In this document: in pieces, positions 56,277 through 64,000 of the stretch
Layout of the letters: every line of letters begins with the position of its first letter
How positions within the stretch are numbered: the stretch's first letter is position 1
Origin: Alphaproteobacteria bacterium
GTDB lineage: Bacteria; Pseudomonadota; Alphaproteobacteria; SMXQ01
Reading direction: 5' to 3'
Length of the DNA stretch: 64,000 nt
Assembly: GCA_030831315.1 (NCBI GenBank)
Contig: JAURLI010000060.1
Location: forward strand, 34,211-98,210
The notes under the pieces: model-generated
The model's input: the letters and a program-made list of their open reading frames with translations, nothing else
The model's database searches: none
Told to the model about the DNA's origin: nothing
Translations under genes and position numbers: made by a program

Positions 56277-57109
56277 AGACCAAGGGCCGCTTTATCTCCG
56301 TCGACGGCATCAACACCCATTACTTCGAGGCGGGCGCGCGCGGGCGCGGCCCCAGCGTGCTGCTGCTGCATTCGGCGGAATTCGGCGGCGCGGCGGAACT
56401 GTCGTGGGAGTTCAACCTCGATGCCATCGCCGAACATTTCCACGTCGTCGCCCCCGATCATCTGGGCTTCGGTCGCACCGACAAGGTCTTCGATTTCTGC
56501 GGCCAGTTCGACAAGCGCATCTGGCACATCCGGCGCTTCCTCGAGGTCATGAAGATCGATGAGGTCTACGTCATCGGCTCCTCCATGTCGGGCGGGCTGT
56601 CGCTGACCGTGGCCGCGCGCGAAAAGCCCGACTGGCCGATCCGCAAGGTCGCGACCTGCTCGGGCGGCGGCTTCGCGCCCGCGAACGAGGCGCGCAACGT
56701 TCTCAACTCCTACGACGGCACGGCCGATCACATGCGCCGCATCGTCGAGGTGATGTTCATCGACCAGAAATGGGCGAAGGACCAGGGCTATATCGCCCGC
56801 CGCCAGGAGCTTGCCACCCTGCCCGGCGCATGGGAGGCCACCGCCGCCGCCCGCTTCAAGGCGCCCTTTCGCGCCAAGTCGGGCCCGAGCGAGCGCGAGG
56901 CGCTGGATTATGCGCGCATCACCATGCCCTGCCTGGTCATGGCCGGCGCCAAGGATCCCCTGCGCCTGCCCGGCTACGCGCCGGAACTGGCGGCGCAGAT
57001 TCCGGGCGCCAAACTTCATGTCTTCCAAAACGCCGCGCACATGCCCAATATCGAGTGTGCGGAAGAGTTCAACCGCGAAATCATCAAGTTCCTGAAGGAG
57101 GCTCCGTGA
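56273..57109 (+). CDS. Alpha/beta hydrolase with intact Ser nucleophile
   Basis: 278 residues, resembling meta-cleavage-product hydrolases. VLLLHSAEFGGAAELSWEFN is the oxyanion region, VVAPDHLGFGRTDK follows, and the nucleophile elbow is GSSMSGGLSLT. AGAKDPLRLPGY supplies the acid and FQNAAHMPNIECAEEF the histidine. It may cleave a C-C or ester bond generated by the monooxygenases. It overlaps both neighbours by four bases (ATGA, GTGA), so it is tightly coupled to them. Confidence 0.9.
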   Translation: MKTKGRFISVDGINTHYFEAGARGRGPSVLLLHSAEFGGAAELSWEFNLDAIAEHFHVVAPDHLGFGRTDKVFDFCGQFDKRIWHIRRFLEVMKIDEVYVIGSSMSGGLSLTVAAREKPDWPIRKVATCSGGGFAPANEARNVLNSYDGTADHMRRIVEVMFIDQKWAKDQGYIARRQELATLPGAWEATAAARFKAPFRAKSGPSEREALDYARITMPCLVMAGAKDPLRLPGYAPELAAQIPGAKLHVFQNAAHMPNIECAEEFNREIIKFLKEAP

Positions 57110-57606
57110 GCACGCCCGCAGATAAAGCCCGTCCCGTCGAATCCCTCCAGTTGCGGACCTTCGCCGGGCATTTCGCCACCGGCGTCACGATCCTCACCAC
57201 CCGCGACAAGGCGGGCAAGCGCTACGGGCTCACCATGAATGCGGTCAGTTGCGTCTGCCTTGAGCCGCCCCTGTTTCTCGCCTGCGTGGACAAGCGCTCC
57301 AACACGCTGGCGCCGCTGCGCGAAAGCGGTGCCTTTGCGCTGAACATTCTCGCCCTCGACCAGGACAAGGTTTCCAATACCTTCGCCGGCAAGAGCGAGG
57401 ACAAGTTCGCCGCCGTTCCCGCCGATGAAGGCGTGCTGGGCATGCCGTTGATTTCGGGCGCGCTCGCTTCCGCCGAGTTTCGGCTGACGCAGGAAGTCGA
57501 AGCGGGGGACCACGTCATCGTCATCGGCGAAGCGGTTTCCACGGCGACGCGCGACACCGCGCCGCTTCTTTATTTCCGGGGCAAGTACGGCGAACTGAAA
57601 TCGTGA
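57106..57606 (+). CDS. Flavin reductase family protein (HpaC/DIM6-NTAB type)
   Basis: 166 residues. GHFATGVTILTTRDKAGKRY and LTMNAVSCVCLEPPLFLACV are the FMN-binding split-barrel motifs. SGAFALNILALDQ and GDHVIVIGEAV follow. It uses NAD(P)H to make reduced flavin that diffuses to a partner monooxygenase, here most likely the LLM pair upstream. The start is GTG 57106, overlapping the hydrolase stop, with AAGGAGG at ideal spacing. Confidence 0.93.
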   Translation: MSTPADKARPVESLQLRTFAGHFATGVTILTTRDKAGKRYGLTMNAVSCVCLEPPLFLACVDKRSNTLAPLRESGAFALNILALDQDKVSNTFAGKSEDKFAAVPADEGVLGMPLISGALASAEFRLTQEVEAGDHVIVIGEAVSTATRDTAPLLYFRGKYGELKS

Positions 57607-57645
57607 GCCGTGCGCCCCTGCGGCCAACCGCCGCAAGGAGGCGAC

Positions 57646-58821
57646 ATGAGCGAGAACGGAAACGGGCTTCCCGCAACGTCGGGAACCGACACACGGGGCG
57701 GCGAGTTGCGTCCGCGCCGGCGTACCGCGCCGGGGAGTGCGCCCGGCACCCTGGTTTCCGACCCCAACGCCCCGCGCCCCAAAATCAGGCTGATGTCATT
57801 CGGACCCGGGCACTTCGCCGAGGATGAGATCATCGGCGTCGAGTCCCTGCCCGGGCGCATCGGCAAGGACGGCATCAACTGGATCGATATTTCCGGCCTG
57901 GGGGACGCGGGGATCATCACCCGGCTGGGCGAAATGTTCGGCCTGCACCGGCTGGCCCTCGAGGACGTTCTGCATGTCCACCAGCGCCCGAAGGTCGAGG
58001 AATACGGCGACCAGCTCTTCGTCGTCTTCCGCATGCTCGATCCCGAAGGGAAAGACCCATCCGAGCAGGTGTCCCTTTTCCTGCGCCCGGGTCTCGTCAT
58101 CACTTTCCAGGAAAAATCCGGGGACTGCTTCGATAACCTTCGCAATCGCATCCGCCACGGGCGTGGCCAGATCCGGGCCATGGGCGCCGATTACCTGACC
58201 TATGCGCTGCTCGATGCCGTGATCGACCACTATTTCCCGGTGCTGGAAGCATACGACAGCCGGCTCGACGACATGACGGAGACGGTATTGCGCCGGCCGC
58301 GCGAGACGATCGTGCGGGAGTTGCACCTGATCAAGCGCGAACTGTTCAACCTGCGCCGGATCATCTGGGCCAGCCGCGAGATGATCAACAACTTGATGCG
58401 AGCCGACGTTCCGGTGCTCAAGAGCACGACGATGCCCTATCTCCGCGACTGTTACGACCACTGCGTCCAGTTGATGGACATGCTCGAAATGCAACGCGAG
58501 GTGGCGGCGAGCCTGTTCGACATCTACCTGTCGAGCCTGTCGAACCGGCTGAACGAGATCATGAAGGTGTTGACAATGATCGCCACCATCTTCATCCCGC
58601 TCAGCTTCATCGCCAGCCTTTACGGCATGAATTTCGATACCAAGGCGTCGCCGTGGAACATGCCGGAATTGCGATGGGCATTCGGCTATCCGTTTTCGCT
58701 GGCCCTCATGGCCTTGACCGCAGGCGGCCTGATCTGGTGGTTCAGAAAGCGCGGCTGGATCGGGAACGGGCGCCGGCGCGCCCCCCGCCACATCAAACGG
58801 GCTGTTCGCCGAGAACCGTGA
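57646..58821 (+). CDS. corA: CorA family magnesium/divalent-cation transporter
   Basis: 391 residues. A long cytosolic domain (about 60-320) contains YGDQLFVVFRML, and the coiled central helix follows. Two C-terminal helices flank the periplasmic loop, with the selectivity motif GMN in ASLYGMNFDTKA. It mediates channel-like Mg2+ (or Co2+/Ni2+/Zn2+) flux. A disordered 50-residue N-terminus precedes the domain. AAGGAGG precedes the ATG. It follows the flavin reductase by 39 bases on the same strand, though its job seems unrelated. Its 3' end overlaps the convergent tauD gene by 29 bases. Confidence 0.94.
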   Translation: MSENGNGLPATSGTDTRGGELRPRRRTAPGSAPGTLVSDPNAPRPKIRLMSFGPGHFAEDEIIGVESLPGRIGKDGINWIDISGLGDAGIITRLGEMFGLHRLALEDVLHVHQRPKVEEYGDQLFVVFRMLDPEGKDPSEQVSLFLRPGLVITFQEKSGDCFDNLRNRIRHGRGQIRAMGADYLTYALLDAVIDHYFPVLEAYDSRLDDMTETVLRRPRETIVRELHLIKRELFNLRRIIWASREMINNLMRADVPVLKSTTMPYLRDCYDHCVQLMDMLEMQREVAASLFDIYLSSLSNRLNEIMKVLTMIATIFIPLSFIASLYGMNFDTKASPWNMPELRWAFGYPFSLALMALTAGGLIWWFRKRGWIGNGRRRAPRHIKRAVRREP

Positions 58822-59680
58822 GCCGGCGCATCAGCCGGTCCTCGGTGGGATCGAAGTCGCGGCGCGCATGGGCCGTGCAGCGATTGTCCCACATCAGGAG
58901 ATCGCCGAGCTTCCAGTGGTGCTCGTAGACGAAATCCGGGTTCTCGATATGGTCGAACAGGCGGCCAAGAAGCCGGTCGCTCTCGGCCCTGTCCATGCCG
59001 ACGATTTCGCGTGACATCAGGCGGTTGACGTAGAGGCTCTTGCGCCCGGTCACCGGATGGGTCCGCACCAGCGGATGGACGTAACGCGGCGCATCGTCGG
59101 CGACGGTCGCCGCCGTATGGGTTGCGCCCGCGTCGTAGTCGTAGACATGCAGGACCTTGAGGCCGGCGATGAACTCCTTGGTCTTTTCATCGAGCGTGTC
59201 ATAGGCGCGCTGCAGGTCGCAGAACAGCGTGTTGCCGCCCGCCTTCGGAATCTTGATGGAATAGAGGATCGTCGCCTTGGCCGGGCGCTGCTGGTAGCAC
59301 TGGTCGATATGGAACATCATCTCGCCGACCGGCAGGGCATGAACGTATTCGCCGTTCTCCTTGACGTTGGAGATGTACATGATCGCCGGGTCTTCACCCT
59401 TGAACTCGGGCGTGTGAATGACCGACAGGTCGCCGACACGGCGGCCGAAGCGAAGCTGGTCCTCGGCGGTGATGTCCTGGTTGCGGAAACAGATCACGAG
59501 GCTTTCGTGCCAGATGTCCATGACCGCCTGGAAGGTGCCGTCGGCCGTCGGCTGGGCGAGATCGACGTTGAGAATTTCCGCGCCGCACGGATCGTGACGC
59601 AGGATCTGCACGCCCTTGTAGGTTTCGGGCTTGCCCGGCCCCTTGGTGACTTCAGGAAAATCGGCGAGCTGGATGGTCAT
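58793..59680 (-). CDS. TauD/TfdA family Fe(II)/2-oxoglutarate dioxygenase (B)
   Basis: 295 residues. The metal ligands are H124-x-D126 in MMFHIDQCYQ and the distal histidine in DNRCTAHARRDFD. The 2-oxoglutarate arginine is in LMRRLTV near the end. NVKENGEYVHALPVGE before the HxD is shared in style with paralogue C, and the two are closer to each other than to A. It has its own promoter and operator-like site in the 106-base gap upstream, and its 3' end overlaps corA. The substrate is unknown. Confidence 0.9.
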   Translation of the reverse strand: MTIQLADFPEVTKGPGKPETYKGVQILRHDPCGAEILNVDLAQPTADGTFQAVMDIWHESLVICFRNQDITAEDQLRFGRRVGDLSVIHTPEFKGEDPAIMYISNVKENGEYVHALPVGEMMFHIDQCYQQRPAKATILYSIKIPKAGGNTLFCDLQRAYDTLDEKTKEFIAGLKVLHVYDYDAGATHTAATVADDAPRYVHPLVRTHPVTGRKSLYVNRLMSREIVGMDRAESDRLLGRLFDHIENPDFVYEHHWKLGDLLMWDNRCTAHARRDFDPTEDRLMRRLTVLGEQPV

Positions 59681-59699
59681 GGTCGTTTCACACTCTCGA

Positions 59700-59714
59700 T
59701 CCAAATCATACGAA
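59700..59714 (-). promoter_or_regulatory. Operator-like site B (TTCGTATGATTTGGA on minus strand)
   Basis: It matches the minus-strand reading of site A (TTCGTATGCTTAGAA) at 12 of 15 positions. An extra TTCTAAG half-site abuts it at 59715-59721. It lies directly downstream of the candidate -10 of tauD B. Confidence 0.5.
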
Positions 59715-59722
59715 TTCTAAGG

Positions 59723-59752
59723 AATATAAGGAAGGCCGGGCGGTGCCGTCAA
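59723..59752 (-). promoter_or_regulatory. Candidate promoter of tauD B
   Basis: On the minus strand TTGACG (59747-59752) and TATATT (59723-59728) are separated by 18 bases; each matches consensus at five of six positions. The gene's ATG is about 43 bases downstream, past the operator-like site. Confidence 0.6.
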
Positions 59753-59786
59753 CTGCCGTGCTTTCCCTGCCTTTTCAGGCCATTGG

Positions 59787-60575
59787 CTAGTGCATCGAGC
59801 GGCCGCCATCGACGTTGATGCACTGGCCGGTGATGTAATTCGACGCGTCCGACAACAGGAACATCAGCGCGCCGACGAGGTCGTCGGGCACCTGCCCGCG
59901 CGCGAAGCACTTGTCGGCATCGGCCTGCATCGACATGTGGGAATTGCTGGAGTTGGCGATCTGGGTTTCGGACAGGGTGAAGCCCGGCGAGATCGAATTG
60001 ACGCAGATGTTGTCGTCGCCCACCTCGCGCGCAAGCGCGCGCGTAAACACCAGCACGGCGCCCTTGGATGCCGAATAATGCAGCCGCCACTTGCCGCCTT
60101 CCCACACGCGCGAAGACGCGATGTTGACGATCTTTCCGCCGCCTTGCGCCTTCATGTAGGGATAGACCGCGAGCGCGCAGAGAAACGGCCCCTTGGTATT
60201 GACCTGCATGACACGGTCCCATTCGGCCGCCGGAATCTCCGTCCATGGCTTGCGCCCGAGCACCGACATAAGCGACGCGTTGTTGACCAGCCCGTCGATG
60301 CGGCCCCACTTGTCGGCCGTGGCCTTGGCCAGGTCCTCGGTCATCTTCTGGTCGGCGACATCGGTAGTCTTTGCCAGCGCCTGCAGGCCGCGCCCGGTCA
60401 GTTCCTTTGCCAGCGCCTGGTTGGCCTCATCGACGATGTCGGCAATCACGACACGTGCTCCCGCTTCGGCAAGGCGCGTCGAATAAATCTTGCCGATGCC
60501 GGTGGCGCCCCCGGTAACGATGACAACGCGGTCGGTCAGGTCGAGGGTGTGACGGGTCGGCGAAGTTTCGGCCAT
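59787..60575 (-). CDS. SDR family oxidoreductase
   Basis: 262 residues, classical SDR. VVIVTGGATGIGK near 17-29 binds NAD(P), and GLVNNASL follows. The catalytic set is Ser in VNIASSRVW, Tyr and Lys in LHYSASKGAV. The end has FLLSDASNYITGQCINVDGG. It probably oxidises or reduces a hydroxyl made by the neighbouring oxygenases. GGAGACC precedes the ATG. It is the last gene of the marR-led operon, 45 bases after tauD C. Confidence 0.92.
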   Translation of the reverse strand: MAETSPTRHTLDLTDRVVIVTGGATGIGKIYSTRLAEAGARVVIADIVDEANQALAKELTGRGLQALAKTTDVADQKMTEDLAKATADKWGRIDGLVNNASLMSVLGRKPWTEIPAAEWDRVMQVNTKGPFLCALAVYPYMKAQGGGKIVNIASSRVWEGGKWRLHYSASKGAVLVFTRALAREVGDDNICVNSISPGFTLSETQIANSSNSHMSMQADADKCFARGQVPDDLVGALMFLLSDASNYITGQCINVDGGRSMH

Positions 60576-60620
60576 GGTGGTCTCCGTGATGAAAGCAAGA
60601 TGAAAGTCTGGAAAGAGGCG

Positions 60621-61460
60621 TCAGGCTGCGAGCGGGCCGCCCGCCACCGTGAAGCGGCGCAGGTGACGCTCGGCGTTGGGATCAAAGTCGGCGCGTGCAT
60701 GAACCGTGCACTGGTTGTCCCACAGCAGCAGGTCGCCCTTGCGCCATTTGTGGCGATAGACGAAGCGCGGCTCCTCCTGGTGATCGAACAGGCGGGCCAG
60801 GATGGCGTCACTTGCCGCCTTGTCCATGCCCTCGATCGACCAGGTCATCAGGCGATTGACGTAAAGCGCCTTGCGGCCCGTGACGGCGTGGCGCACGACC
60901 ATGGGCTGGACGAATTCCCGCCGCTTCGACGGATCGCCGACCTGATCGCGCTGGGTGGAATCGTAGGTAAAGACATTGAGCGCCCGGTGGCTGTCGACGA
61001 CTGCCCGCAGATCGGCGGGCAGCGCGTCATAGGCCGCGCACAGGTTGCCGAACAGCGTGTCGCCACCCACCTCGGGCACGACGATGGCATAAAGGCAGGT
61101 CGCGCGCGCAGGCCGTTCCACATAGCACTGGTCGATGTGGAACATCATTTCGCCCTCGGGCAGGGTGTAGACGTACTTGCCGTCCACCCGGCGGTTGGAG
61201 ACGAACATCACCTCCGCCGGCTCATTACCCTTTTCGTGGCGCGAATCGGCGGGGCGCGAGCGCTTGCCCAGCGGGCCGAAGAACTCGCAGAAGCGCACAT
61301 GGGCTTCCGGCGACAGGTCCTTCTGGTCGCGCACCACCAGCACGAGGTTCTCGGCGAAGGCGCGCTTGAGCGCCTCCACCGTCGCCGGATTATGGGGCTG
61401 GTTGAGGTCTATTCCCGTGACTTCCGCGCCGAGCGCGTCAGAAAGCTTGCCGATCTGCAT
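60621..61460 (-). CDS. TauD/TfdA family Fe(II)/2-oxoglutarate dioxygenase (C)
   Basis: 279 residues. H108-x-D110 in MMFHIDQCYV and the histidine of DNQCTVHARADFD bind iron, and LRRFTV carries the 2-oxoglutarate arginine. GAEVTGIDLNQPHNP opens the fold. It resembles paralogue B most. It lies 13 bases after the class II aldolase gene in the marR operon, so it acts in the same pathway. The substrate is unknown. Confidence 0.9.
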   Translation of the reverse strand: MQIGKLSDALGAEVTGIDLNQPHNPATVEALKRAFAENLVLVVRDQKDLSPEAHVRFCEFFGPLGKRSRPADSRHEKGNEPAEVMFVSNRRVDGKYVYTLPEGEMMFHIDQCYVERPARATCLYAIVVPEVGGDTLFGNLCAAYDALPADLRAVVDSHRALNVFTYDSTQRDQVGDPSKRREFVQPMVVRHAVTGRKALYVNRLMTWSIEGMDKAASDAILARLFDHQEEPRFVYRHKWRKGDLLLWDNQCTVHARADFDPNAERHLRRFTVAGGPLAA

Positions 61461-61473
61461 GGCTGTGTCCGCC

Positions 61474-62268
61474 TCAGGTTGCCTCTGCGTTCGGGTTGAC
61501 CGAACCCCAGATCTGCTCGTTCCAGTCTTTCGGCAAGGTGCCGTCGTCGAAGCCCATGCCGACGTAGTGGCTCCACAGCTTGAAGCAATGCTGTTCGCGG
61601 TTGTTGTTGACGGACGCGATCAGGTCCAGCTCCTCACGGGTCAGCGGCTTGACCTTGCCGATGGTCGCCGCCTGGTAATGGGCCTTGGCGTTTTCCTCGA
61701 AATGAACGGCATCGACCAGCAGCGCGGGCAGGCTTTCGGCCACCAGCACGCCGCCGTGCGCGCGCATCAGCGCGCCGTTGTGCTTGCCGAGCGTCCTGGC
61801 CAGGTCCTTGCCCTGCTGGGAGGACTTGATATGGGTGGGATCGGCATGGGTCGGAATGCCCGAGGCCCAGCGCTGGGCGTGGCTCTTCATCAGCGCCAGC
61901 TCGATGCCCTCCAGCATGGTGAACATCGCCGCCAGTTCCGAATGGGTATGAACCACGCAATCGATGTCGCGGCGTGCGCGCAGCACTTCGGAATGGATGA
62001 ACGCTTCGAGCGGCGGGCGATAGCCGGCGGGTCCCTCGATCACCTTGCAGTCGAGATCGCAGATCACCAGACCTTCGGGGCTGAGCCCGGCGCGGCTGTC
62101 GTTGATCGACTGGATCATGAAGGCATCGCGGCCAGGAATGCGCACGCTGGCGTGGCCCGAATAGGTGAGGATGCCTTCCTTGTGCAGAAGCCGGGTCAGC
62201 GCCGCAAGCTGGATGCGCAGGCTGGTAATCGAGGCGGCGGAATTTGAACCCGCAGAAGCGGTCGCCAT
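61474..62268 (-). CDS. Class II aldolase/adducin family protein
   Basis: 264 residues of the zinc-dependent class II aldolase fold. E88, H107 and H109 (CVVHTHSELAAM), plus a histidine in MRAHGGVLVAE, match the fuculose-aldolase metal site. GILTYSGHASVRIPGRDAFM and SRAGLSPEGLVICDLD are the conserved N-terminal and phosphate-loop regions. Family members include sugar-phosphate aldolases, epimerases and decarboxylases that act in catabolic clusters. AGGGAGAA precedes the ATG. It follows marR by 37 bases. Confidence 0.9.
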   Translation of the reverse strand: MATASAGSNSAASITSLRIQLAALTRLLHKEGILTYSGHASVRIPGRDAFMIQSINDSRAGLSPEGLVICDLDCKVIEGPAGYRPPLEAFIHSEVLRARRDIDCVVHTHSELAAMFTMLEGIELALMKSHAQRWASGIPTHADPTHIKSSQQGKDLARTLGKHNGALMRAHGGVLVAESLPALLVDAVHFEENAKAHYQAATIGKVKPLTREELDLIASVNNNREQHCFKLWSHYVGMGFDDGTLPKDWNEQIWGSVNPNAEAT

Positions 62269-62305
62269 TGTCGTTTCTCCCTGGGTTGACGTCGGAACCG
62301 GTGCC

Positions 62306-62812
62306 TTACGGCGCAAGCTCCGCAAGATTGCGCTTCATGGCGTGAAGCGTGCGACGCAGCGCTTCGACGTCTTCGGCGGAAACCCCGGCCACGGCGCGAA
62401 TATTCACGTCGATGGCATGGGGCAAAAGAATGTTGCGCAGCGCGCGGCCGCGATCGGTCAGGTAGATATTCACCTTGCGCTTGTCGTCGGCATTGCGCAC
62501 GCGCTTGACGTAGCCGCGTTTCTCCATGCCGTTCAAGGCCGTCACCGTGGTCGGCTCCATCATGCCGACGCGCTGGCTCAACTCGCGCTGGGTCAGGCCG
62601 TCCTCGTCCCACAACACGCGCAGGAAATACCACTGGCCGATAGTGACGCCTTCGGTGCTGATGCGCGACTGCAGCAGCTTGGTAAAGGCACGATAGGTGT
62701 CTCGCAGCAGGTAACCGACCGAAGTTTCCGAATGGAACTCGACATCCTTGCCGTGCTTGGCAGCCTCGGCGGCGGCCTGCGCCTCTGGCACCAGTTGGAT
62801 CTGCTCGGCCAT
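62306..62812 (-). CDS. MarR family transcriptional regulator of the catabolic cluster
   Basis: 168 residues. SVGYLLRDTYRAFTKLLQSR is the dimerisation helix, LTQRELSQRVGMMEPTTVTA the helix-turn-helix, and GYVKRVRNADDKRKVNIYLT the wing. MarR proteins usually repress nearby genes until an aromatic or other acid binds. It heads the operon marR-aldolase-tauD C-SDR. A 15-bp palindrome beside its own promoter recurs at two other promoters of the cluster, so autoregulation plus control of those units is the simplest reading. Confidence 0.92.
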   Translation of the reverse strand: MAEQIQLVPEAQAAAEAAKHGKDVEFHSETSVGYLLRDTYRAFTKLLQSRISTEGVTIGQWYFLRVLWDEDGLTQRELSQRVGMMEPTTVTALNGMEKRGYVKRVRNADDKRKVNIYLTDRGRALRNILLPHAIDVNIRAVAGVSAEDVEALRRTLHAMKRNLAELAP

Positions 62813-62859
62813 GGTCTCGCCTTCATCCTGTCCGGCCCCGGCCGGTCGGACGGAGCTTT

Positions 62860-62874
62860 TTCTTAGCTTACGAA
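62860..62874 (-). promoter_or_regulatory. Operator-like site C (TTCGTAAGCTAAGAA on minus strand)
   Basis: An imperfect palindrome two bases downstream of the candidate -10 of marR, identical to site A at 13 of 15 positions. A second symmetry, TTCTAA (62878-62883) with TTAGAA (62894-62899), lies between the -10 and -35. Confidence 0.55.
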
Positions 62875-62876
62875 TA

Positions 62877-62905
62877 ATTCTAAATGGGAATGATTAGAAA
62901 TCCAA
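62877..62905 (-). promoter_or_regulatory. Candidate promoter of the marR operon
   Basis: On the minus strand TTGGAT (62900-62905) is followed after 17 bases by TAGAAT (62877-62882). The -10 matches consensus at five of six positions. The surrounding 40 bases are AT-rich. Confidence 0.6.
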
Positions 62906-62980
62906 GGTTCCCCGCCGCCCCGCCTTGCGCCGCCAGCGGGAGCGGATAAGGTAGCCCAACCAGGGAACACCGCGGAAATC

Positions 62981-64000
62981 ATGGACGCGAACGAGATCAA
63001 GGCCGCCATCAGGGACCGGGCCGGGGCTGAAGGCTTCGACGCGGTCGGCTTTGCCGCCGCACGCGCGGTGCCCGACGGCGGGCCGGCGCTTGCCGAATAC
63101 CTCGGCGCCGGGCATCACGGCGGCATGGACTGGATGGCCCGGCGGGTGGCCGAGCGGGCGAACCCGCAGGGCCTGTGGCCCGAAACCCGCAGCGTCATCG
63201 TGCTCGCCACCAGCTACGCCCCGCCCGGCGACCCGCTTGCCCTGCTCAAGCGGCCCGAGCGCGGCTCCATCGCCACCTATGCCCGCAACAAGGACTACCA
63301 CGACGTGGTCAAGCCGCGCCTCAAGCGCATCGCCCGCTGGCTCGCGGAAGACTTCGATGCCGGGGTCAAGGTCTTCGTCGATACCGCGCCGGTGATGGAA
63401 AAGCCCGCAGCGCAGGCCGCCGGTCTCGGCTGGCAGGGCAAACACACGAACCTGGTGTCGAGGCGCCACGGCTCGTGGCTGCTGCTGGGCGAGATTTTCA
63501 CCACCCTCGACCTGCCCCCCGACGAGGCCGAGAGTGATCACTGCGGTACCTGCCGCGCCTGCCTCGACGCCTGCCCGACCGATGCCTTTCCCGCACCCGG
63601 CAAGCTCGATGCGAGGCGCTGCATCAGCTACCTCACCATCGAGCACAAGGACCACATCGGCGCCGAATTTCGCGCCGCCATCGGCAACCGCATCTACGGC
63701 TGCGACGATTGCCTTGCCGCCTGCCCGTGGAACAAGTACGCGACGACGACGCGCGAAATGGCCTTCCTGCCCCGCATCGAACTGACGGCGCCGAAGCTCA
63801 ATGATCTCGTGCAGCTCGACGAAGCCGCCTTCCGCCAGGTCTTTTCCGGATCACCTATCAAGCGGATCGGCCGCGACCGTTTCATCCGCAACGTCCTCAT
63901 CGCCATCGGCAACTCGGGCGAGGCAATGCTCGCCCCGCGCGCCGAAGCCCTGCTCGCCGACCCCTCGGCGCTCGTGCGCGCCATGGCGGTATGGGCGCTC
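62981..64000 (+). CDS. queG: Epoxyqueuosine reductase, N-terminal 340 residues (truncated by window edge)
   Basis: QueG reduces epoxyqueuosine to queuosine in tRNA using cobalamin and two 4Fe-4S clusters. The N-terminal part has [20 protein letters not shown] and [35 protein letters not shown] is the cobalamin-site region. Ferredoxin-like cysteines occur in [12 protein letters not shown] and [17 protein letters not shown]-like C-terminal region begins at the window edge. The ATG follows CCAGGGAACACC. It diverges from marR and is unrelated to the cluster. Confidence 0.95.
   Translation, partial: MDANEIKAAIRDRAGAEGFDAVGFAAARAVPDGGPALAEYLGAGHHGGMDWMARRVAERANPQGLWPETRSVIVLATSYAPPGDPLALLKRPERGSIATYARNKDYHDVVKPRLKRIARWLAEDFDAGVKVFVDTAPVMEKPAAQAAGLGWQGKHTNLVSRRHGSWLLLGEIFTTLDLPPDEAESDHCGTCRACLDACPTDAFPAPGKLDARRCISYLTIEHKDHIGAEFRAAIGNRIYGCDDCLAACPWNKYATTTREMAFLPRIELTAPKLNDLVQLDEAAFRQVFSGSPIKRIGRDRFIRNVLIAIGNSGEAMLAPRAEALLADPSALVRAMAVWAL

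Noticed and set aside
59790..61499. 569-codon plus-strand frame opposite the SDR and tauD C
   Set aside because: Antisense to two genes with complete catalytic motifs; composition is that of a shadow frame.

Overview
The window looks like a chromosomal segment of a high-GC (roughly two-thirds GC by eye) alphaproteobacterium, most likely Rhodospirillales-like. The evidence is gene content and order: a MarR/OmpR pair resembling PetP-PetR beside ilvE, a petABC cytochrome bc1 operon, the run lgt / MidA-like methyltransferase / pgeF, the run prs / rplY / pth / ychF, aerobic hemF, a RibB with a degenerate C-terminal domain, and a MoxR-DUF58-DUF4159 cluster. I found no rRNA, tRNA, IS element, prophage or CRISPR array. 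Coding density is very high, and several gene pairs overlap by 4 bases (ATGA, GTGA or TTGA).

Layout. 0-9.6 kb: truncated aspC, orphan msrQ, pirin, uvrB, a Bcr-type exporter, a cold-shock gene with a long leader, a CPA2 antiporter, and a FolM-like reductase next to folB. 9.6-18.7 kb: uvrC, pgsA, moaD-moaE, ilvE, a MarR/response regulator/histidine kinase operon, proC, a YbjN protein and ubiK. 18.7-27.8 kb: lgt, a MidA-like methyltransferase, pgeF, a lipoprotein, prs, rplY, pth, ychF, a dienelactone hydrolase and mtnP. 27.9-36.5 kb: petABC, trmL, hemF, an orphan histidine kinase, cca, a small membrane protein, a Nudix hydrolase and a DUF1285 protein. 36.6-44.5 kb: moxR, DUF58, DUF4159 and a 703-residue membrane protein, then an endonuclease/exonuclease/phosphatase-family enzyme.

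The accessory and most interesting part is 44.5-62.9 kb. It holds a ThDP-dependent enzyme, a tripartite tricarboxylate transporter (tctA, tctB, a cupin, tctC), a TauD-family dioxygenase, RibB, then an operon of an alpha/beta-hydrolase-fold protein lacking its serine nucleophile and carrying a histone-H1-like tail, two tandem LLM flavin monooxygenases, a second and apparently intact hydrolase, and a flavin reductase, followed by corA. Facing it are two more TauD-family dioxygenases, an SDR, a class II aldolase and a MarR regulator. Three promoters in this block each carry a near-identical 15-bp imperfect palindrome directly beside or just past the -10 element. These are upstream of the hydrolase/LLM operon, of the lone tauD, and of marR. 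I read this as a MarR-controlled regulon for an unidentified catabolic pathway. The window closes inside queG.
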